From JAVKBW01 sp964352715 (GTDB lineage Bacteria; Pseudomonadota; Alphaproteobacteria; UBA8366; Aestuariispiraceae): 64,000 bases of DNA. The notes below the pieces were generated by a model. The model had not been told where the DNA came from. It did not search any database and saw only the letters and a program-made list of their open reading frames with translations. The DNA is taken from the NCBI GenBank assembly GCA_964352715.1, contig CAYGSU010000003.1:62001-126000 (forward strand). The letters are read 5' to 3'. Of this stretch, positions 1 to 7,891 are shown in pieces (position 1 is the first letter of the stretch; every line of letters starts with the position of its first letter). Position numbers and translations under genes: made by a program.

Positions 1-982
1 CGATGCCGTGCAGCAACGCCTGGCGCACGCGAATATCCTGCAGGGTCGGGTTATCCAGCATCAGGTCCAGATGTTCGTAGATCAGGCTTTCCTTGTAGAC
101 GATGGCGTAGTCATCACCGTGGCGGCGTTCGAAGGACAGCGCCTGATCCATCGTGACGCCGCCTTCGCCGGCGATCATGTCGATATCGCCCGAAAGAAGA
201 TTGGCGATAAGGGCGGCGGTATTTTCTATGGTTCTCACGATGATGCGGTCAAAATACGGTTGCTTGCCCCACCAGGCCGGGTTGCGCACCAGCGTGATGG
301 AGCTGCCCGCCGACACGTCTGACACCTTGTAGGGGCCAAACCACAGCCCGGCTTCTGTGGGGTTGCGGTCGTAGGCCGTGCGGTTGCGATAGGTCGCGGG
401 GTCTTCCTCGAAAATCGGCTGTTCGATATGTGCCGGTAGCAGCGCAAAGTCGTTGATCGATTTGTAATCGCAGGTCCGTCTGTCCCAGTGCAACGTGAAG
501 CGCTGTGCATCATGCGCCTCAATCGACAGGATCCGGCGGTAGAGTTCGAAATTGTCGATACCGGTTTGCGGGTTGCGCCCGACATCCCAGGTAAACAGAA
601 CATCTTCCGTGGTGATCGGCTGACCGTCGCCCCAGACCGCTTCCGGGTCCAGCGCATAGTCGACGGCCATGCCGTCCTTGCCGTCCGACGTTTTTTCGAA
701 CCGGGCGGTGCCGTCCTTCAGGTCCGGCAGCGCGCTACAGAGAAGGCAGGTTACTTCCCAGTCCTGGTCGTAGATCGTAATCGGCCGGCGCGCCATGGCA
801 GTGACATAGGTTTTGGCCAGCATGGAATCGAAGCTCGGGTGAAGTGTCGACGGAAACTGGCTGATGCCGATGGTCAGCGTGGTCGGGTCATCAGCCCGCG
901 CAGGCGATGCGGAAAACATGAGCCAGAAAACAGCAACGGCCATAAATGAACCGATGGCCGATTTGGCGGCATGTTGCAGCAT
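1..982 (-). CDS. Peptide-type ABC transporter substrate-binding protein (SBP family 5), C-terminus beyond window
   Basis: The reverse strand reads open from an ATG at 982 to the window edge. The translation starts with a signal peptide (MLQHAAKSAIGSF..., cleavage expected after SPARA) and continues as a family 5 extracellular binding protein: an N-terminal lobe with TLTIGISQFPSTLHPSFDSM, then the typical region 'VWGDGQPITTEDVLFTWD'. Such proteins capture oligopeptides, opines or nickel in the periplasm for an ABC importer. An AAGGA ribosome-binding site lies a few bases before the ATG. The gene starts 4 bases after the pyrE stop, so the two are probably co-transcribed. The permease and ATPase genes would lie outside the window. 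Substrate unknown. Confidence 0.88.
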   Translation of the reverse strand, partial: MLQHAAKSAIGSFMAVAVFWLMFSASPARADDPTTLTIGISQFPSTLHPSFDSMLAKTYVTAMARRPITIYDQDWEVTCLLCSALPDLKDGTARFEKTSDGKDGMAVDYALDPEAVWGDGQPITTEDVLFTWDVGRNPQTGIDNFELYRRILSIEAHDAQRFTLHWDRRTCDYKSINDFALLPAHIEQPIFEEDPATYRNRTAYDRNPTEAGLWFGPYKVSDVSAGSSITLVRNPAWWGKQPYFDRIIVRTIENTAALIANLLSGDIDMIAGEGGVTMDQALSFERRHGDDYAIVYKESLIYEHLDLMLDNPTLQDIRVRQALLHGI

Positions 983-986
983 CTGT

Positions 987-1640
987 TTATCCTTTGTCTT
1001 CGGCCCAGCCGTTCGGATCGTCGAGGAAAGACTTTATCGCCTTTATCTGATCCGCCGGGAAGGCGCCTGCCTCGGTAATTTCCGCCAGCACATCCCACCA
1101 GGTGCAAAGCGCGTGCAGCTTCACGCCGCCTTTTTCCAGCGTCGCCATGCCTTCCGGAAAGATGCCATAGTGAAACACGACAAAGCAGTGCGCACAGGTC
1201 GCGCCGGCGTCGCGGATGCCGTCCACAAAGGAAAGTTTCGAGCCGCCATCCGTGGCGAGATCTTCCACCAGAAGGACATTCTGGCCTTCTTCCAGCGCGC
1301 CTTCTATCCGCGCATTGCGGCCGAAGCCTTTCGGCTTCTTGCGGATGTAGCACATCGGCAGGGCCATCAGCTCCGCCATCCAGGCCGCGAAGGGAATGCC
1401 CGCCGTTTCGCCCCCGGCGACAACGTCGATCGTCTCGAACCCGACGGTTTCCTCGATCATCGCCGCGCCCATCTGCATCAGCCGGCGGCGCGCGCGGGGA
1501 AAGGCGATCAGGCGACGACAATCGGTATAGACCGGGCTCTTGCGGCCGCTGGTCAGGGTGAACGGATCCTCGGGCCGAAGCAGAACCGAGTTGGTTTCCA
1601 GTAGAATGCGGGCGGTGATCTGTGCCGGTGTGTTCGCCAT
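987..1640 (-). CDS. pyrE: Orotate phosphoribosyltransferase
   Basis: Transfers orotate to PRPP to give OMP in cytosolic de novo pyrimidine synthesis. 217 residues, complete. The PRPP-binding signature appears as VLLVEDLATDGGSK (hydrophobic strand, acidic pair, GGS loop) in the middle of the chain. The N-terminal part has TSGRKSPVYTDCRRLIAFP, and VVAGGETAGIPFAAWMA follows, which is the alphaproteobacterial type of PyrE. It is followed after 4 bases by a peptide-binding protein gene, an unexpected operon partner. Function is confident from motif and length. Confidence 0.93.
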   Translation of the reverse strand: MANTPAQITARILLETNSVLLRPEDPFTLTSGRKSPVYTDCRRLIAFPRARRRLMQMGAAMIEETVGFETIDVVAGGETAGIPFAAWMAELMALPMCYIRKKPKGFGRNARIEGALEEGQNVLLVEDLATDGGSKLSFVDGIRDAGATCAHCFVVFHYGIFPEGMATLEKGGVKLHALCTWWDVLAEITEAGAFPADQIKAIKSFLDDPNGWAEDKG

Positions 1641-1678
1641 CTGAATGGTATCCGTCTGTTGGTGTTTCGTGTCTGCCG

Positions 1679-2689
1679 CTAGTTTGCCGGCCGGGGTCGC
1701 AGTATTTCACCCCGCGATGCCGCGATAAACGTTTTTACCGTTACAATCGAGACAATGATGGTGGTGACCCCAAGGCACAGGATGGCAAGTCCGGCGGTCA
1801 GGGGTGAATAGGTGTGCTGGTGATACAGCAGGGCCGCGATTGCCAGGGCATCCATCGGAAAGGTGAAGGCCCACCAGGACAGGCTGAATGGAAGTTTCAG
1901 GTAGTCCTTGACGCGGGTCGCCAGAAGCAGGGCTGTCAGCAGTGCAATCCCGAACAGCATCTGCCCGAAATTATCGACATAACCGCCATTCAGCAGGACA
2001 TAGGCAGTGAATGCCAGCGAAGGCGGGGCCAGCAGAATGAACATTGTCGGTCGGGAAGCCGCTGCCATCGGTTCATGAAACATCAGTCGGTTGAAAACGA
2101 TTGCGGTCAGGATGAGCCAGAAGAAAACGCTGATCCCGTACAACATCCAGCTTGCATCCATATACAGAAACTGGCTGCCTCCGATCGGAGCGATGATGTT
2201 GCCGATGACGGGAATGAACCAGGCCGGCGTCACGCGTTCCAGCCGATGGTCGCGGGCAAACCACGATCCGGTCACGACATAGAGAGTCATGATGACATTT
2301 CCGATTGCGCCAATGGCCCACAGAACTTCGCCCAAACCCGGCAAATGCGGCCCGGCGCCGATTCCGACCAGCATCAGGCCGATGGTGATCGTCGGCAGGA
2401 AGTTGATGCTGACGTCGTCTTCGTATTCCGCCTTTACGCGGTCTCTCGCCTTGACGATCTTCAGGATGTAGAGCGTCAGTATGGCAACATACAGACCGGC
2501 CCCGAACCCGATGATCGTTTCGCCGATAAAGCCGGGCACGCCGAAAGTATAGTTGGCCTCGCGCCAGGCGAGCCCCAGTCCGATTACGCCCAGAACGCTG
2601 GCAAACAGAATAACCGGCATATTGAGAATAGCCGATGGCGTCTTCTCGTTTTGCGTATCGGTATCTGACAAGAAGGATGGCTCCTGCAT
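1679..2689 (-). CDS. SLAC1/TehA (TDT) family anion channel or transporter
   Basis: A protein of about 336 residues made almost wholly of hydrophobic helices (about ten), resembling the TehA/SLAC1 family of anion channels and dicarboxylate or tellurite-resistance transporters. Visible helices include MPVILFASVLGVIGLGLAWR near the N-terminus and the segment FIPVIGNIIAPIGGSQF in the middle. The ATG at 2689 was chosen; a TTG at 2713 would add eight residues, and neither has a strong Shine-Dalgarno sequence. It stands alone, 38 bases upstream of pyrE on the same strand. The transported ion cannot be told from sequence. Confidence 0.75.
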   Translation of the reverse strand: MQEPSFLSDTDTQNEKTPSAILNMPVILFASVLGVIGLGLAWREANYTFGVPGFIGETIIGFGAGLYVAILTLYILKIVKARDRVKAEYEDDVSINFLPTITIGLMLVGIGAGPHLPGLGEVLWAIGAIGNVIMTLYVVTGSWFARDHRLERVTPAWFIPVIGNIIAPIGGSQFLYMDASWMLYGISVFFWLILTAIVFNRLMFHEPMAAASRPTMFILLAPPSLAFTAYVLLNGGYVDNFGQMLFGIALLTALLLATRVKDYLKLPFSLSWWAFTFPMDALAIAALLYHQHTYSPLTAGLAILCLGVTTIIVSIVTVKTFIAASRGEILRPRPAN

Positions 2690-2713
2690 GCTTGCGGGGA
2701 AAGGGACTGCCAA

Positions 2714-2909
2714 AGGAAGGCGTTTAGGATGATCGAATTGTGCGGTGTTGCGGCGGCGCTTTCAACGGCAAATGTCTGATAGCAACCGGCAAATACCTGA
2801 AATTACGTCAAGAATTGAAATGAAAGAGAAAATCGGGCGGGTCATCGGGTTTCCCGACGGACAGGTTGCGAATGCCGATGGCCGGCCTCTCCACCGGGCA
2901 GACCGTCAA
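2714..2909. other. Non-coding stretch between the TehA-like gene and imuA
   Basis: No open reading frame with coding character was seen. A small perfect hairpin, TCGGG-TTT-CCCGA, lies at 2845-2857; no T-run follows it on either strand. The AT-rich end of the gap carries the imuA promoter described separately. Confidence 0.5.
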
Positions 2910-2941
2910 TTGACTTGAAATCAGCCGATGTTTCGTATTAT
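2910..2941 (+). promoter_or_regulatory. Candidate promoter of imuAB
   Basis: TTGACT at 2910-2915 and TATTAT at 2936-2941 resemble sigma-70 -35 and -10 hexamers, but the spacer is 20 bases, longer than usual. TTGAAA at 2915-2920 gives an alternative spacer of 15. Transcription would start close to the LexA-like box at 2948-2962, a usual geometry for an SOS-repressed promoter. Confidence 0.4.
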
Positions 2942-2947
2942 TAAAGA

Positions 2948-2962
2948 GAACAAAACATGAAT
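2948..2962 (+). promoter_or_regulatory. LexA (SOS) box-like direct repeat GAAC-N7-GAAT
   Basis: The alphaproteobacterial LexA site is the direct repeat GTTC-N7-GTTC (GAAC-N7-GAAC on the other strand). Here GAAC at 2948-2951 and GAAT at 2959-2962 are separated by exactly seven bases: one mismatch to consensus. The site overlaps the imuA start codon at 2957, so bound LexA would block transcription of the mutagenesis operon until DNA damage. Confidence 0.55.
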
Positions 2963-3736
2963 ATTTGGATGGAGTCTACCATGCCCGGACCCACTGCCGC
3001 ATCGTCCTTGCAGCGAACGCTCGCCCTGATAAAGGCCCAAACCGCCACCAGATCGGCGCTTGCCCGGCCTGTTCTTTCGACCGGCATGCCGCCGGTTGAC
3101 CGGAAGCTGCCGAATGCCGGCCTGGCGGCGGAAGGGCTGCATGAAATAACGGGAACGGCGTCTGTTGGCTTCCTGATCCGGTTGCTTGGCCGGCTTTCCG
3201 GTCCGGTTCTGTGGTGTGTTTCCTCTTCGGAAGGCCGCCGGCTATACGGCCCCGGCCTTGTCCGGGCCGGGCTCGACCCGGCGCGGCTGACGATTGCGGC
3301 GGGTCGGTCGGCAAAGGATATCCTGTGGGCAGCGGAAGAAGGGCTGAAATCGCGCGTGCTTGCAGCGGTCGTTCTGGAGCCCGACGCCGCCCTGTCACTG
3401 ACGGCCAGCCGGCGGCTGCATCTGGCCGCCGAAACGGGCGGCGGGTTCGGATTCGTCCTTTCGCAGGGCGTGGGCGCCAGCGTGGCGGTGCCGCCGAGCG
3501 CCGCCCTGACCCGGTGGTCGGTCGATCCCCAGCCTGCCGAGCCGGGGCAACCGCACCCGGTCTGGTCGCTGCGTCTGCTGCGCTGCCGGGGGGCGGTTCT
3601 GTCGACGGCATCAGGCACGGTCGGGGCCGCGGGAAGCCTCGGCGAATGGCGCGTGACGGTGGGGACAGGGGACGATCTGCAGGCATCGGAAGGGCTTACG
3701 GAGAATGCGCCGGATCGTCTCTCTGTGGCTGCCTGA
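2957..3736 (+). CDS. imuA: ImuA, SOS mutagenesis accessory protein
   Basis: A 259-residue protein of the ImuA (RecA/SulA-like) family, which works with ImuB and the DnaE2 polymerase in damage-induced mutagenesis. The typical opening is seen: short N-terminal tail, a helix with LQRTLALIKAQ, then LSTGMPPVDRKLPNAGLAAEGLHEITG, where a RecA-like domain would start. The ATG at 2957 has AAAGAG eight bases upstream; an ATG at 2972 is the alternative. Its 3' end overlaps imuB by 32 bases in another frame, so the two are translationally coupled. Likely repressed by LexA through the adjacent box. Identity rests on the imuB neighbour plus family-like sequence. Confidence 0.82.
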   Translation: MNIWMESTMPGPTAASSLQRTLALIKAQTATRSALARPVLSTGMPPVDRKLPNAGLAAEGLHEITGTASVGFLIRLLGRLSGPVLWCVSSSEGRRLYGPGLVRAGLDPARLTIAAGRSAKDILWAAEEGLKSRVLAAVVLEPDAALSLTASRRLHLAAETGGGFGFVLSQGVGASVAVPPSAALTRWSVDPQPAEPGQPHPVWSLRLLRCRGAVLSTASGTVGAAGSLGEWRVTVGTGDDLQASEGLTENAPDRLSVAA

Positions 3737-5270
3737 CCTGTCGACGGATCGGCTGGAACGTCAGGATCCTGCCCTTGCGGCCCGGCCCCTGGCGGCGATC
3801 GTCGATCAGGCCGGCCGGCCGGTCATAACGGCGGTGAATGCCGCCGCGGCGGCGTCGGGGCTGGCGCCGGGCATGAGCATGGCGACGGCGCGGTCGCTGT
3901 CGCCTGATATTGTTACCCGGCCTGTCGATTTTCGGGCGGACCGGGCGTTTCTCGACCGGCTGATCCGCTGGGCAGGCCGATATTCGCCGATGATCGCGCG
4001 GGATTCCACAGACGGCATGCTGATCGATGTAACCGGCTGTGCGCATTTGTTCGGCGGCGAACAGGCCCTGCTCGACAGCATGTCCGACCGGTTGACCCGG
4101 TTTGGCATCGCGCATCGCATCGCGCTTGCCGATACCCGCATGGCGGCGCAGGCGGTGGCAAGGTTTTCGGGTGTTCAACAAGGCCCGGTCGTGGTGCCGC
4201 CGGGACAGCATAGAAAGCTTCTGGCGGATATGCCGGTTCATGCCCTGGGCATTGACGGGGCGCTTGTCGCAGACCTGTCGAAAGTCGGGCTGAAGCATAT
4301 CGGCGATCTGATGACGATGCCGCGTACCAGCCTTTCCCGCCGCTATGGATTGTCAGTCTGCACCCTGCTTGACCGTGCCCTCGGCGACAGTCCCGACCCG
4401 ATAAATTCAACGCCGGTTTCAATCCCGTATCGGGTTCGGCTGCGGTTTCCCGATGCCATCGGCACGCTGGATGATATTGCCGGGGCGCTGGGCCGGCTGC
4501 TGCAGCGCCTGACGGAACGCCTGGAAGCTGACCAGCAGGGCGCCCGGCAGATTCGGTTGCAGCTCTTCAGGGTCGATGGCGATGTGCATCAGGTGACGGT
4601 CGGCACGGCGGCGCCATCCCGAAAAGCGGCCCATCTGGCGCGGCTGTTCCATGAGAAACTTTCCGACATCGACCCGGGTTTCGGGATCGAGATGATGGTT
4701 CTTTCCGCGCCGGTGACGGAACGCGCCACGGCGGTTCAGCAGGATGCCGCATTCGATGCAAAATCCGGTGCGCGCAGCCAGGACATGACCGATCTGCTCG
4801 ACCGGCTGACGGCCCGGCTCGGGCACGGCGGTGTGCTGACGCTGCGTCCGGTCGACAGCCATCTGCCCGACCGGGTCATGCAGTTTTCGCCTGCCGGCGC
4901 GACGCCCCCTGAACCCGGCGAGTGGGTCAACCATCTGCAGGCCCGGCTGGGGCCACGGCCCTTGCGGCTTCTGGATCGGCCTGAGCCGGTGACGCCGCTG
5001 ACCTGCCCACCACCCGGCCGTATGCTGTGCAGTTTCCGCTGGCGCGGTCGGCGGCTGGCGGTGGCGCGTGCGCTCGGCCCGGAACGCATTTCGCCGGAAT
5101 GGTGGCGTCTGGAACCGGTTGGCGGCGGTAATGCCTGGACCGGTCCGCGCGACTATTATGCGGTTCAGGAAAGCACCGGTGCTCGCCTGTGGATGTTCGC
5201 TGAAAGCCAGACGGCCAGAGGCGGCACGATCACCGCGCCGCGCTGGTTCGTTCACGGCCTGTTTGACTGA
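3705..5270 (+). CDS. imuB: ImuB, catalytically degenerate Y-family polymerase-like protein
   Basis: 521 residues with Y-family polymerase architecture: N-terminal palm/fingers, a thumb near DLSKVGLKHIGDLMTMPRTSL, and a C-terminal tail ending RWFVHGLFD, typical of ImuB. The catalytic motif SIDE of active Y-polymerases appears as STDG (residues 101-104): the Asp is kept but the Glu is Gly. The first acidic motif of the palm is replaced by LWLPDLSTDRL. This fits ImuB's known role as a non-catalytic hub bridging ImuA, the sliding clamp and DnaE2. No dnaE2 follows: the next gene is a convergent BenE transporter 16 bases on. Confidence 0.9.
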   Translation: MRRIVSLWLPDLSTDRLERQDPALAARPLAAIVDQAGRPVITAVNAAAAASGLAPGMSMATARSLSPDIVTRPVDFRADRAFLDRLIRWAGRYSPMIARDSTDGMLIDVTGCAHLFGGEQALLDSMSDRLTRFGIAHRIALADTRMAAQAVARFSGVQQGPVVVPPGQHRKLLADMPVHALGIDGALVADLSKVGLKHIGDLMTMPRTSLSRRYGLSVCTLLDRALGDSPDPINSTPVSIPYRVRLRFPDAIGTLDDIAGALGRLLQRLTERLEADQQGARQIRLQLFRVDGDVHQVTVGTAAPSRKAAHLARLFHEKLSDIDPGFGIEMMVLSAPVTERATAVQQDAAFDAKSGARSQDMTDLLDRLTARLGHGGVLTLRPVDSHLPDRVMQFSPAGATPPEPGEWVNHLQARLGPRPLRLLDRPEPVTPLTCPPPGRMLCSFRWRGRRLAVARALGPERISPEWWRLEPVGGGNAWTGPRDYYAVQESTGARLWMFAESQTARGGTITAPRWFVHGLFD

Positions 5271-5286
5271 CAGCCGGAAAACCGGG

Positions 5287-6441
5287 TCAGCGCTTGATCC
5301 TGTCGAGACCCCAGACCAGCAGCCCGGCCAGCAGGCCCCAGAATGCCGACCCGATGCCGCCCAACGACAGGCCGGACGCCGTAACGGCCAGGGTAACGAT
5401 GGCGGCCAGTCGTTCCTGCTCATCTTTCAGGGCAGCGGTTATGGCGCCGGTCAGCGGCCCGGTGAGGGCGAGGCCGGCAACGGTTGCGATCAGCACGGTC
5501 GGCATCGCCGCGAACACCCCGACAAGCGATGCGCCGAATGCGGCAAGCGGCAGATAGGCCAGGCAGTAGAAAATGCCTGTCGGCCATCTTTTATCCTTGT
5601 CCGGATGGGTATCCGGCCCCATGCAGATCGCCGCCGTGATTGCCGCCAGGTTGGTTGTCAGCGCACCCAGCGGCGCGGTCAGAATGCTCGCCGCGCCGGT
5701 CACGGCCAGGATGGACCGGGTGGGTGGCTCGTAGCCGTTCGCCCGCAGAACAGCAAAACCCGGCAGGTTCTGTGAGGCCATTGTCACCAAATACAACGGA
5801 AGGCCGAGGCCGAGCAGAATCGACGGTTCGAAGGATGGGGCGATAAAGCTGAAGCTTGTGAATTCCAGGCTCGCCGGAACAGCCCCGGTTCTGTCCGTCG
5901 CGAAGGCCAGTCCGACACCGGCGATCAGTACGGCGATGACAGCCCAGGACGGGCTCGCCAGTCGGGCCACAAAGAACAGCAGAACCAGCGGCAGCACGAA
6001 CCACGGATCCGCGCCGATCAGCCGGAACACCTCGATCACGAAACCGATCAGCACGCCGGCCAGCATGCCCGCCGCGATGGAAGCCGGAATCGCCTCGATC
6101 AGTCTGGAAATAGGCTTTACGGCAGCGGTGATCATGATCAGCACACCAACCGCCAGAAATGCGCCGACCGCTTGTTCCACCGTTGCAATGCCGGGATTTG
6201 CGGCGATCAGCGCTGCACCCGGCGTCGACCATGCGGTGATGATCGGCATGCGGTGGCGGATCGACAGAACAAGGGCCGTTGCGGCCATGGCCAGACACAG
6301 GCCCGACACCGCCGAGGCCGTTTGTGCCGTCGTCGCCCCGACGGCCTGTGACGCAGCCACGATGATCGCCAGTGTACCACCAAACCCGACCAGCACCGCG
6401 ACGACGGCGGATGTTGCGGTTGAGGCTCTGAAATCGTTCAT
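5287..6441 (-). CDS. BenE-family (benzoate/H+ symporter-like) membrane transporter
   Basis: 384 residues, about twelve hydrophobic segments, no signal peptide. Segments such as MPIITAWSTPGAALIAAN and the intact length match the BenE family (benzoate:proton symporter, related to the APC/UraA fold). It is the second gene of a two-gene unit: its ATG overlaps the stop of the upstream alpha/beta hydrolase by four bases. The pairing with a hydrolase suggests uptake and hydrolysis of an organic acid or ester, but the substrate is unproven; BenE members act on more than benzoate. Confidence 0.83.
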   Translation of the reverse strand: MNDFRASTATSAVVAVLVGFGGTLAIIVAASQAVGATTAQTASAVSGLCLAMAATALVLSIRHRMPIITAWSTPGAALIAANPGIATVEQAVGAFLAVGVLIMITAAVKPISRLIEAIPASIAAGMLAGVLIGFVIEVFRLIGADPWFVLPLVLLFFVARLASPSWAVIAVLIAGVGLAFATDRTGAVPASLEFTSFSFIAPSFEPSILLGLGLPLYLVTMASQNLPGFAVLRANGYEPPTRSILAVTGAASILTAPLGALTTNLAAITAAICMGPDTHPDKDKRWPTGIFYCLAYLPLAAFGASLVGVFAAMPTVLIATVAGLALTGPLTGAITAALKDEQERLAAIVTLAVTASGLSLGGIGSAFWGLLAGLLVWGLDRIKR

Positions 6442-7217
6442 GATCTGCCAGACCCGAGAAAAGCGCTCAGCTTCTCGATAAACAGGGCCGGTTGTTCGGC
6501 ATGCACCCAGTGACCTGCATTCGGCACGACATCGATATCGGCTTTCGGAAAAAGCGATTCGATAACGGCATGATGATGCGGAAGAATGTAGTCGGACCGG
6601 CCGCCCGCCAGAAACAGGGTTTTGCCCGTGTAGTGTTTCGGGTGCATGTCGGGAAAGCCCATGATGTCGTCGAAGCCTGCTTCCAGCGCGGCAAGATTGA
6701 CCTGCCAGGAAAGACCGTCCGGGCCGGTTCTGACATTGTGGGCCAGAAAGGCCCGGATCGCCGGATCAGTAATGGTTTCCTTCATCGCTTCCTCGACCTC
6801 CGACCGACGGGAAAACGCCGAAAGGTCCATTGCCCGCATGTCCTTGATGTAGTCGATCAGGGTGCCGCCGGACGGGGCGGGCGCAATATCGACAACGCAC
6901 AAACGCTCGACAAGCCTGGGTTCCGTCAGCGCCAGCATCATCGCCGCCTTGCCGCCCATCGAATGACCAACAATGGCGGCCGGCCCCAACGAATGCCGTT
7001 TCAGCAGGGCGGCAATATCGGCCGCCATATCCGCATAGCGCATGGCCTCATCCCACGGACTGTCACCGTGGTTGCGCAGATCGACGACGAAAACATGGTG
7101 ACTGCCGCCGATCCGTTTGCCGATCGACTGCCAGTTCCGTTTCGATCCGAACAGACCGTGCAGGATGATCACGGGGGATCCCGAACCGGTTTCCGAAAAG
7201 CTCAATTCAAGGGCCAT
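6438..7217 (-). CDS. Alpha/beta hydrolase (YbfF-like esterase)
   Basis: 259-residue soluble hydrolase. HGLFGSKRNW forms the oxyanion loop, the nucleophile elbow is GHSMGG, an Asp lies in GGRSDYI and the catalytic His in GHWVHAEQP, giving a full Ser-Asp-His triad. The arrangement is that of the YbfF/acyl-CoA-esterase group. A clear AGGAG stands before two consecutive ATGs (7220 and 7217); 7217 has the better spacing (six bases). It is coupled by ATGA to the BenE transporter. Exact substrate unknown. Confidence 0.85.
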   Translation of the reverse strand: MALELSFSETGSGSPVIILHGLFGSKRNWQSIGKRIGGSHHVFVVDLRNHGDSPWDEAMRYADMAADIAALLKRHSLGPAAIVGHSMGGKAAMMLALTEPRLVERLCVVDIAPAPSGGTLIDYIKDMRAMDLSAFSRRSEVEEAMKETITDPAIRAFLAHNVRTGPDGLSWQVNLAALEAGFDDIMGFPDMHPKHYTGKTLFLAGGRSDYILPHHHAVIESLFPKADIDVVPNAGHWVHAEQPALFIEKLSAFLGSGRS

Positions 7218-7324
7218 CATGGTCTCCTGACGATATCTGTTTTCGTCTCGGCCGCTCCGCGAAAGCGGCATGGTATTTGCGTAGCTATTTAAAGAATATC
7301 GGGGATATCATAGGCGATGGGAGC

Positions 7325-7846
7325 ATGCACCTCATGGAAGCTGAATCAAAACCATCGGGCCAGCTAAAAAGGCTGATCCGAGCCATGAAAATGCGAGACT
7401 GGGCGTTCGATCTCGGCATCGTTTTAGGCCTTGGCGTCCTCTGCATGGCGATGGTTCAGCCCGGTCAGGCGCAGTCACTGGCCTATCTGGAACAGGCCGA
7501 TACCCTGTCCTGCAAACTTACCGGTGGCATTGCCGCTGATGTTCGTGGCGACCGGATCGCCCTGAAACACATGACCGGACAATCGCGCCTGACCTTTTCG
7601 CGAATAAAACTGCAGGACCGTTATGCGATGCTGGAATCCGGCGGAACGGAAACCCCGGTCCGGCTGCAGATGACCGAGGAAGGGTTGACCTTCTTCAGGG
7701 CCACGGAAAAGGGCGAAATTGAAATCACCACCGTGTTTCAGAAACCCAACCCGGTCGGGCGCGGACTGATGGCCGTGCAAACCATTCACGGCACCCGGGA
7801 CAGGATTGGCCCGAGCCAGCAATTCGGCGTTTGTTGGGAACCATAG
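7325..7846 (+). CDS. Small exported protein of unknown function
   Basis: A small protein with a hydrophobic signal segment (WAFDLGIVLGLGVLCMAMV, cleavage likely at GQAQS) followed by a mature domain of roughly 120 residues. That domain has one Cys near its start (TLSCKLTG) and one near its end (FGVCWEP), which could form a disulfide. ATGs at 7325, 7334 and 7385 are all possible; 7385 gives the most compact signal peptide (MKMRDW). It is divergent from the hydrolase gene. No family recognised with confidence. Confidence 0.6.
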   Translation: MHLMEAESKPSGQLKRLIRAMKMRDWAFDLGIVLGLGVLCMAMVQPGQAQSLAYLEQADTLSCKLTGGIAADVRGDRIALKHMTGQSRLTFSRIKLQDRYAMLESGGTETPVRLQMTEEGLTFFRATEKGEIEITTVFQKPNPVGRGLMAVQTIHGTRDRIGPSQQFGVCWEP

Positions 7847-7860
7847 AATCGTTCCATAAT

Positions 7861-7888
7861 CCGGTCTCAAATTCACATTTGGGACCGG
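7861..7888 (+). promoter_or_regulatory. Strong 12-bp hairpin immediately before the methyltransferase start codon
   Basis: CCGGTCTCAAAT at 7861-7872 pairs with ATTTGGGACCGG at 7877-7888 (eleven Watson-Crick pairs and one T-G wobble) around the loop TCAC. The ATG at 7892 follows three bases later and no free Shine-Dalgarno sequence is visible. It may be an intercistronic stem ending the upstream gene or a translational gate. There is no T-run, so intrinsic termination is unlikely. Confidence 0.6.
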
Positions 7889-7891
7889 CCG

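Noticed and set aside
1814..2668. A long plus-strand reading frame (284 codons) opposite the TehA-like gene
   Set aside because: It lacks recognisable motifs, has odd composition (Gln/Asp/Arg rich) and exactly mirrors a real membrane-protein gene on the other strand.
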